Assembly (NCBI RefSeq): GCF_001583495.1
Contig: NZ_LQAQ01000112.1
Location: forward strand, 62,001 to 126,000
Direction: 5' to 3'
DNA length: 64,000 nucleotides
Source of the DNA: Flammeovirga sp. SJP92
GTDB taxonomy: Bacteria; Bacteroidota; Bacteroidia; Cytophagales; Flammeovirgaceae
Shown here: positions 20,754 to 29,500 of the stretch, piece after piece
Layout of the letters: each line of letters starts with the position of its first letter
Position numbering within the stretch: position 1 is the first letter of the stretch
Program-made: the position numbers and the translations under genes
The notes under the pieces: generated by a model
The model's input: only the letters and a program-made list of their open reading frames with translations
Told to the model about the DNA's origin: nothing
The model's database searches: none

Positions 20754-22256
20754 ATGAATAACTCTTTAAATATAATCATCAGACTTTTTTGCTTTTCTGT
20801 GCTCCTGTTTTTAAGCCAGACTATTTTTGCCCAAACAGCAGGATACGGAACATTGAGAGATTATGCCCCATTAAGGTACTCTGCTGCTTATGGAGGATTG
20901 AACACTGACGCCTCATTTTCCTTGCTTCATAAATCCGTCAACTACGGTCAGGGAGTGAATCGAAATAGAAGTATTATTACAGGTGCTTTGCCATGGGTTG
21001 ATAAAGAAACAAAAGCCTTGAAAGGAGGTGGCGGTCTTTATTATTTAAATGAAAAACCAACAGAATCTTTAGGTTTCGAAACACAGGAAATTGGAGGTTC
21101 TTTTGCCTATACTGTTCGATTAAGAAAAAACCATGACCTGTCTATGGGATTGGGTGTTTCCTGGACTTCTATTCGATTGAATACTGAAGGGGTAACGACA
21201 GGTAGTTTATGGCACCCCATTTATGGACTAGTGGATGGAGCTGAAATCAATGAAAATCTTTCAACAGAAAGAAATAGTTACACAAGTATTTACGGTAGTT
21301 TATTATGGTCTTCATTAGATCTTTATGACAGAGAAAAACATCGTTTCGGTGTAAATGTTTACCGCTTGAATAGACCGGAAAATAGTTCAGACCTTTCTAA
21401 CGATTTTCTAGACTTTGGTTGGAGTGCAATGGCTAATTTTCATATTTGGGTAAATCCATATATTTCAATTACACCTGATTTGATGTATGATTATATGGAT
21501 CAAAGACATACTATTCAAAGTACAGTATGGGCAGGTTATCATTTCTTCAACGAAAACCCTACAGATCCATTAAGTACAGGAGGTTTGGAAGCTGGATTAA
21601 GTTATTCTAATCACGGTCAGATGGGACTTGGTTTTAAGTTTGATCAAAAGCATTATGAGATTGCTTTCTTCAACTATTTCCAAACAAAAGCAACAAGTGC
21701 ATTCCCAGAACAATCAACTTTTGAAGTAGCATTCAGGTTGAAAAAAGGATTAGCGAAAAGAAAAAGAAATAGATCTGTTTATTATAAATCTACAGCAACA
21801 AACCCGAGAGATCAATACCGTTCATTTAATTCCAACAGAGGTGGAGGTAGAGATGAAAACCTAAATACTTCCCCTGCATCAACAGATGAAGTCATTGATG
21901 AACCTAGAAGGGAAATGAAGCCAATCAAATATATTTTACAATATAGATTGAATGAAACTACATTGACAAGACACTCTCAAATGCAATTAGACTATACAGT
22001 GAAATTGTTAAAATCTAACGATCATATCAATATTAGAATTGTGGGTCATAGTGATGATTTGGGTGCTCCAAAAGTCAAAGCAAAAGTAGCTTGGGAGAGA
22101 GCAAAACAAATCCGAGATTATCTAAGAAAAGAAGGTATTGAGCCGCATAGAATACAGGCATCTTCTAAATCTGACAATGAGCCAATGGTTGATAACGATA
22201 CGGATGAGCATCGAGCAGAGAATAGAAGAGTAGAGTTGTTTATATATGAAAAATAG
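20754..22256 (+). CDS. PorP/SprF-family T9SS membrane protein fused to an OmpA domain
   Basis: A 500-residue protein with a signal peptide (residues 1-26, ending IFAQ). Residues ~27-345 match the PorP/SprF pattern: an opening with the protein lying across Y-x-P-L-R-Y-S-A-A-Y-G-G, then many short amphipathic strands with YxxxL/W turns and a final strand ending FEVAFRL. A basic, low-complexity linker (~346-395) leads to a C-terminal OmpA-like domain (~398-500) with GHSDDLG, AWERAKQIRDYL and AENRRVELF, including the Asp and Arg usually used to bind diaminopimelate of peptidoglycan. Most SprF proteins end after the barrel, so the fusion is notable. It follows the type B adhesin by 6 bases and is probably its dedicated secretion and anchoring partner. 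A terminator hairpin follows. Confidence 0.88.
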   Translation: MNNSLNIIIRLFCFSVLLFLSQTIFAQTAGYGTLRDYAPLRYSAAYGGLNTDASFSLLHKSVNYGQGVNRNRSIITGALPWVDKETKALKGGGGLYYLNEKPTESLGFETQEIGGSFAYTVRLRKNHDLSMGLGVSWTSIRLNTEGVTTGSLWHPIYGLVDGAEINENLSTERNSYTSIYGSLLWSSLDLYDREKHRFGVNVYRLNRPENSSDLSNDFLDFGWSAMANFHIWVNPYISITPDLMYDYMDQRHTIQSTVWAGYHFFNENPTDPLSTGGLEAGLSYSNHGQMGLGFKFDQKHYEIAFFNYFQTKATSAFPEQSTFEVAFRLKKGLAKRKRNRSVYYKSTATNPRDQYRSFNSNRGGGRDENLNTSPASTDEVIDEPRREMKPIKYILQYRLNETTLTRHSQMQLDYTVKLLKSNDHINIRIVGHSDDLGAPKVKAKVAWERAKQIRDYLRKEGIEPHRIQASSKSDNEPMVDNDTDEHRAENRRVELFIYEK

Positions 22257-22280
22257 AAAACAGTTTTTCTGAATTTATAG

Positions 22281-22346
22281 AAACCATTTGAAGCTTGATT
22301 TTAATGTTAAATTAAAATCAAGCTGAATGGTTTAAACCTCTTTTTT
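22281..22346 (+). terminator. Terminator after the first surface operon
   Basis: A perfect 14-bp stem (22292-22305 with 22311-22324, 5-base loop) is extended outward by an 8-bp pair (22281-22288 with 22326-22333). A six-T run at 22341-22346 lies just beyond. It sits 25 bases after the PorP/SprF-OmpA stop. Confidence 0.75.
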
Positions 22347-22432
22347 AGGGCAACAAAGGATTAAATAAATGATGAAGTAAAACTATCAGCTTTGTTTCAA
22401 TACGATTTGGTAGTTTATAAAGAAGATAACTT

Positions 22433-22921
22433 ATGGAAATAAAAAAAATATTAAATAAATGCTTTTTTAAGCTTACTTTCAAAACAAAATTTGATTGCCT
22501 TAAGCTATTCCTTTCTCTAACATTCATCATATTTTTTGTTGAATCGAAAACATTTGGGCAAACTATTCTAAAACAAGGTACTTATTATATTACCATAAGT
22601 GTAGATAACCGAATAGTAGAAGATAGGAATACATGTCATTATAATGAAATCAATTCTTTTCCTACAGCATTGGAAGAAACATCAAATACTTTTTCGTTTA
22701 AGTATAGGTCAGTTTCAGGTACAGGTAGGAAAGATGGTAATGATTATTGTAATTATCCTAATATGGATTGGAATAAACCATTAATTACAATGAACATCAC
22801 TATTGATAACTCTGATAATAAAAACTATGGAGAAATAAAAAGAAATATATCGACATCTCCAGATATGAACTTTATAATTAAATGGAACTACTGTGATACT
22901 GATAAACCAATTGCAAAATGA
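22433..22921 (+). CDS. Small secreted protein of unknown function
   Basis: A 162-residue protein. The N-terminal ~43 residues are a long, basic n-region followed by a hydrophobic stretch ending KTFGQ, a likely signal peptide. The mature part is ~119 residues, polar, with Cys in NTCHYN, DYCNYP and NYCDTD spacing. I do not recognise a family. The stop overlaps the next start in an ATGA, so the two small genes are probably translated together. The pair lies between the terminator of the first surface operon and the second giant gene. Confidence 0.6.
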   Translation: MEIKKILNKCFFKLTFKTKFDCLKLFLSLTFIIFFVESKTFGQTILKQGTYYITISVDNRIVEDRNTCHYNEINSFPTALEETSNTFSFKYRSVSGTGRKDGNDYCNYPNMDWNKPLITMNITIDNSDNKNYGEIKRNISTSPDMNFIIKWNYCDTDKPIAK

Positions 22922-23457
22922 TGAAATTAATTGTAATATTATTATTCTTGAATTTTTCTTATCTATCTCAAGTGTCATTCGCACAAACTGAAACCATAAG
23001 TGTAAATAAGAAAGTATTATCATTTCTTCTTTCGAAAAGTGAAAACAAATCTAATAACATGTGTTTTGGAAGTAATTGTATGAAAGTATTTAAAATTGAT
23101 AATATATATTTTTCAGATAAGATTAATGCTTATGTTCCTTATGTTACGCAAGGGAAGGGTTTAATTGACAAAAGTCAAACTAAAGTTCAAATTAAAGCTT
23201 CTGGAATTGTCTATACTTTTGATGGATCCACAAATTATTCTACACAAGGGGTTACAGTAAATGATTTAACGTTTGAAACAACTATTTCAGGAGGTATTAC
23301 TGAGATTAGAGATCAATACGGTACAAGTTATAAAATGGCTTACAATATGGATTTGTATGGTGGAGATGATGGTTATCATTACTTTCCTTTAGTAATAAAC
23401 TTAAGTACAACTTTAATACTTAAAGATAAACCCGAAGTATCTAAATCAGGGAACTAA
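22918..23457 (+). CDS. Small secreted protein of unknown function (second of a pair)
   Basis: A 179-residue protein with a signal peptide (residues ~1-23, ending SFAQ). Two ATGs in a row (22918 and 22921) are possible starts. The mature part contains a close Cys pair (MCFGSNC) and a beta-rich remainder with YVPYVTQGKG, TNYSTQGV and a GGDDGYHYFP segment. No known family or sorting tail is seen. It overlaps the preceding gene by 4 bases and is followed, after 114 bases, by the giant TANFOR gene. Confidence 0.6.
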   Translation: MMKLIVILLFLNFSYLSQVSFAQTETISVNKKVLSFLLSKSENKSNNMCFGSNCMKVFKIDNIYFSDKINAYVPYVTQGKGLIDKSQTKVQIKASGIVYTFDGSTNYSTQGVTVNDLTFETTISGGITEIRDQYGTSYKMAYNMDLYGGDDGYHYFPLVINLSTTLILKDKPEVSKSGN

Positions 23458-23571
23458 ATTTTCAAGAATATAAAATTAGGTAACTGAAATCTAGTGAAAG
23501 AGAGAAAGTAACAAACTGAAATTATTTTTTAATTATGATCTCTTTTGTATTTCAATAACACTAACATATCA

Positions 23572-26500
23572 ATGATAAAAAAACTAATACTCCTTCTTCT
23601 GACATTTGTCACTTTGCAAAGTGTCAATGCACAGAGATATCCGGTGCAGGCAACCCTAATGCTCAATGCACCATACCCTGTACGCTTGTCTGAGTATTCA
23701 CAGATTGGGTCTTCTAAAGTACAGGCCAATATTTGGCTGAAAGATTTAAGCCAGCAGGATATTCCTGTCCGATTCAAACTAAGAATTGAGAATAAGCAAA
23801 AGCGTTTAATATTAGAAACCAAACCTACTTATCTACCTGACCCAATACACTTAATCGGAGGTCAGGCAGAGATGTTTGATGGAACAGAATTGGGAAGCTA
23901 CTTTGAGTTGAACAATCTTAGAGCAGTGAGCGGAAGTACATCAAGTATTGTAAATAATGGTGGGAAATTGCCAGATGGTAATTATGTATTCTCTCTGGAA
24001 GTATTGGAGTATTATACTGGAAGGAAGATTTCAAATACGTCAATGTATCAATGTTTTATCATTTTGAGTGATCCTCCGTTGTTATTGATGCCTTATGAAA
24101 ATCAGAAAGTAGTGGCTTCAGATCCGCAGTTTGTGAACTTTTCATGGAACCCAAGACACCTTACTTCACCCAATAGACCTCAAAATGTTACTTATCGTTT
24201 TCAGGTCGTTGAAATCTTGCGTGAGAACCAGCCTGCAGGTGATGCTTTTTCAAATACTCGACCAATCATTGATGAAGAAGGAGTAATGACGCCTGCTTAT
24301 CAAGTGGGTGTGATGGATACGCCACTTGAGCCAGGAAATAAATATGCTTGGAGAGTGCAAGCTTATGATGAAGATGAGTTAGGTCTTTTAAAAAATGACG
24401 GTTGGAGTGAGCCTAGAATTTTCCAGTTTGGTGATGCATGTAGAGTGTGTGAAAAATTTGCTGTAGCAAACACAACACCATCACGTATTGAAGTGGAGTG
24501 GACTGGAGATTTTTCTCATAATAACTGGGAGGTTAGGTATAGAAGAAAAACCAAAGAAGGGGAAGAAGTATTGCCATGGAGTACAAAAGAGTTTTTAGCG
24601 GATTTAGGAAATGTGAAACCTTTGACTCCAGGAACTGCATATGAATTACAAGTAAGAGGAGTTTGTTCGGGTGATCGTTATGGCGAATGGTCGGAAATTA
24701 TTTCAGCTTCAACAGAAGAACAACCAGAAAGAACTTATAAATGTGAAGGTGGTGAATTCTTAATCTCTTGGGAAAATAGTGACCCTCTAAATGAACCACT
24801 AAATGTAGGGGAGAAATTTACAGCAGGCGATTTTGATGTAACTGTTGTAGAAGATGAGTTCAAAGATGGTAAGCATACGGGTAATGGTATGATCCGTATT
24901 AATGCATTCAATAAAGTATTTTTTACTGTAGAATATGAAGATTTAGTGATCAATACGGATTATCAATTGATTGAAGGCGAAGCTTATGTAACGGGTTCGG
25001 ATACTGATATTATTGATCCAGATTTGGCAGCTGCAATTATGGATGGTTTGGACAAACTGGATCAAGTGCTAGCAGAAGCTGAAAAAGCAGCAGAGTTTGT
25101 AGAAAATGTTTTTGATAACCTTCCTGATGAGATCAAGGAGGAGTTGAATAAATTGAAAGACGAAGTTAGCTCGACAAAAGATGCTTTAGATGAAGCAAAA
25201 GATGTATTGAAAGAAGCTAAGAAGTCTGGAGATGAAGATGCAATTGCTGCGTCTGAACAATCAGTAGAACTAGCGAAACAAGCGAAAGCAGATGCAAAAG
25301 CAAGTAATAAGCAAGCCATCAACAAAGCATTACAACACATTAAAGAAGAATTTAAGAAAGGGTTAACGGCTATTGGAAAGCTTGAGAAAAATATTCAATC
25401 AACTTTAAGTGAGGAGGAAAAAAGCAAGCGTGTTGTATTGGTAACAGAAGGTATGACGCTTGGTGAGGATATTTTAAGTTTCTTCAATATGCTGGACGGA
25501 CAGTCTCAACAGCCAGACGACTTGAATGATTACAAAGACGTAACAGATGATGAGGCGTTATTAGCTATTTATAATGAAATTCATGATGGAGCAACTATCA
25601 TTGATGGTGGGGGCGTAAGCGATTTGCCAACAGCTATAGAAAATGTAAGAAAGGCGGTTTGGGCTTATAAAATTAGATTCGAAAAGTACAGTGATGAAGC
25701 TGCAGGAGAGGAGAATGCTGAGGATGGAAGTGATTCTACAGAAGATAATACTGAAGAGGATATCATTGTAGCCAACTTGGATATAGGAAAAGACATTAAG
25801 AAAGGGGATGAAGTGAAGTTTGGACCAATTGCCATTGCGTTGACTGAAGATCCAACACTATTGTCTGAAGCAGAAGATGTTTGTAAATATGAGTTGAAAA
25901 ATGTCACATTTAAGTTGCCATTTGAAAATGAATATGTAGGCGAATACTCTATCGATATTTCAGAAGCGAACCTAGTATACGAGCTGTATTGTAGTACTGA
26001 AAAATTAAAAAGTGCTTCCATCAGCTGGTCTGACAATAATGGAAAAGATGTAAGCTTAGGGTTTATAAATTCAAAAGTGAAGAAGTTGGACCTTTCGTTA
26101 GATGATAAAGGGAAATTGTCAGGTGGCGTTGACTTAACGGCCAACTTGCCAGCAGATAAAACATTATTATCGGCAGTGGTAGTGAAGAAAGGTTTTGGAG
26201 GAGACTTCACTTTTAACTACACAACCACTACAGATTACTTTGAAGGCGATTTTGACTTTGCTAATCTTTCTTCATTAAATGTTGATTATGTAAGAGGCGA
26301 TAAAGTCATCGCTTCCATCAAAGATGCTACATTATCAAATAAAGCCTCTTTGGAAGCGGATTTATCATTATCAGATCCTGTAAGCTTTACGTACAAAGGT
26401 TTGACAATGTCATTGAAAGAATTTGATGCTTCATTTATCATTTCTGTGAAAGATACTATCACTTTTAAAACTTTGACGTCAACTATTGGTATAGATAAAA

Positions 26501-29500
26501 TACCAGGTATACCTACAAGTTTTGATGTAAAAGGAGAATTGAAAGATGGAAATATTACAGCCTCTATCCAGAATTTAGAAAAACTACAATTCTATGGTGT
26601 TCAAATTGAAACTAAACAGTTAAGTGCAGAATTTGACAAACACTTCGATTACGTTGGTTTAAAAGGAAAAGACATCGCAGGTTCATATAGTAAAACAATT
26701 GAAGGAAAGCTTTTCGAAGGTGATTTCACTATTGAGAAACTGGAAATGAAAGCAGATTCCTTGACGAAGTTAGAGATGAAAGGATCATTGAATTACGGTG
26801 ATTTGGCTTCTCTTACTTTGACAAATGGAATGTATATCCCTTCTATGAAATCAATTAAGCTTGATGCTGATGTAAAAGCAAATACAGCAGAGGAAGATAA
26901 TGCTGTTGATTTATCTTTCCGTAGTATCATGATTGATGAAGAAGGTGAAATTACACTAGGTGCTGCAGGTGGAGAAGCTCTCTTTACTTATGGTCCTTTA
27001 AAGGTCGAATTTTTACAACCAATTCAAGATATTACCGAAGTCGTAAAAGCTCAAGCTATTGTCACAGTAAGTATCCAAGATTCTACTTACCAAGATAGCG
27101 TGAAAGTGACAACTGATATTGAATATCAACAACTGGATGGGGAATTGATTTATGTAAAAGCAATCGCTTCTAATCAAAATATTCCATTGCCAGATGTTTA
27201 TGATATTGAAAGCAAAGTCACTGGTTTTGACTTAGTCTATAAGAAAGAAAATGAGGTTACTGATATTTCAGGTTCAGTAACTTTCAACGGTAACCTTACT
27301 GAAGATAAGTTGTACAGAGAAGGTACTATTATTCTGAAAAAAGGTCTTGATGGTACATTCAAATACAACGTTGCTTATAACTCTGTCAGTTCAGAGAGAA
27401 TCTATGGTAGCTTTGACTTAGTTGGTTTGAAGAACATTAATGTTGACTTCAAGAAGGAAGATAAAGTTTTTGCAAAGATCAAAAATGCTGCGGTGACAGA
27501 AAAAGGAATCGTCAAAGCTGATATTGCAATGACTGAAAAAGTACAGTACAAGGATCATGGAGTTGATGTTACTTTAAATACACTAAAAGGTAAGATCAAC
27601 TATGATATGAAGAAAAAGGACTTTAGTGTTCTGAACGTAACAGGTGAAGGGGTGATCTCTAACTTGCCAGGGACAACGGCTCAAATGAAAGTGAGCTTGG
27701 GAATGACAACCAATAAGATTACGGGTGCCATCAAAGACCTTGAAAAGTTAGAATTCTATGGTGTAGAAATGGAATCAAAACTGCTTAGTGCATCCTTTGA
27801 TCACCATTTTAATTTCCTAGGGTTTAAAGGAAAAGACATTGCAGGTACTTATAATAGAACAATTGATGGAAAACTATTCAAAGGTGATTTCTTGATTAAA
27901 AACTTAGAAATTAAAGGAGATTCACTTAAGAATTTAGAGATGACTGGTGCTATGAGTTATGGTGATTTAGCATCCATGACTTTAACAAATGGTAGATACA
28001 TTGCTCATCAAAAATCAATAAAACTAGATGCTGATGTAAAAGCCAATACTACCAACAGTGATAATTCGGTAGACCTGACTTTCAAAAGTATCATGATTGA
28101 TCAAAATGGTGATGTTTCTATTGGATCTGCAGGAGGTGAAGCCTTATTTACTTACGGACCAATGAGAGTAGAATTTTTACAGCCTCTTCAAGACTTATCT
28201 GAAAAGGTAAAAGCTCAAGCTATTGTAACCGTAAGTATTCAAGATTCTACGTATCAAGACAGTGTAAAAGTCACAACAGAAGTTGAATATCAACAAAGAG
28301 GTGGTGAGTTGATTTATGTAAAGGCAATCGCTTCCAATCAAAATATTCCATTGCCTGATGTTTATGATATTGAAAGTAAGGTAACTGGTTTTGACGTAGT
28401 CTATAAAAATGAAAATGAGGTCATGGATATCTCAGGTTCTGTGACTTTCAATGGTAACCTTACGGAAGATAAATCTTACAGAGAAGGCACAATCATTTTG
28501 AAGAAAGGCCTTGACGGTACATTCAAATACAATGTTGCTTATACATCCGCTGACCCATCAGAATTATATGGTGGTTTTGATCTTGTCGGTTTAAAGAAAA
28601 TAAATATCGACTTTAAGAAAGACAATAAAGTATTCGCGAAGATCAATAACGCGGCTATTACTGATAAAGGAATGGTGAAAGCGGACATTGTCACTACAGA
28701 AAAGGTAGAGTACAAAGAGAACGGATTGGACGTGACATTGACTTCTTTAAAAGGTAAAATCAATTATAACCTTAAGAAGAAGAGCTTTAAAGTATTGAAT
28801 GTTACAGGTGCTGGAGTTATTTCAAATCTTCCAGGTACTTCAACTCAAATGAAAATAGGCTTGGGGATGACTTCCAATAAAATTACCGGTAAGATCAAGG
28901 ATTTAGACTCTCTAAATATTTATGGTATCAATATGGAAGCGAAAAAGCTTTCGGCCTCTTTCTCTGATGAGTTCAAGTTGCTTTCGGTTTCAGGTAAAGA
29001 CCTTCAGTCGTCTTATTCAAAAGAAATCAATGGCAATAAATTACAAGGTAAACTGAATATCAAAGAGTTCTTGTACAATAAAGATTCATTGAGAAAATTT
29101 GAGGGTGACGGTACAGTGTCCTATGCTAATTTTGCGAAAGTGACGCTTTCTGCAGGGTCTTATAATTTTGAGGATAGAGCCATAGAATTTGCAGCATCAA
29201 TTGATGTAGAAGCCAATCAGGATAATCAAGTATCAACAACAATTGATAAAGTGATTATTAAAGAAAATGGTGACTATGAAATTGGAGAAATATCTGTAGA
29301 TGCATTAGCACAGTTTGGCCCTGTAAAAGTGAAGTTTGCAAAAGAACCGAGCAACAAATCAAAAATAACAAAAGTAGAAGCTGAAGTTTCACTACTTGTG
29401 AAGAAAGGGAAAGTGGATAAAAACTTAACTTTTAAAACGGAAGTAGAATACAAAAAAGACAAGAATAAAGGTTTCACTTACCTGAAGGTAGACGCTAAAG

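Noticed and set aside
25665-26210. 181-codon antisense ORF inside the giant TANFOR gene
   Set aside because: It is opposite a strongly supported protein, Ser/Phe-rich as expected for a shadow of a Lys/Glu-rich coding strand, and has no motif.
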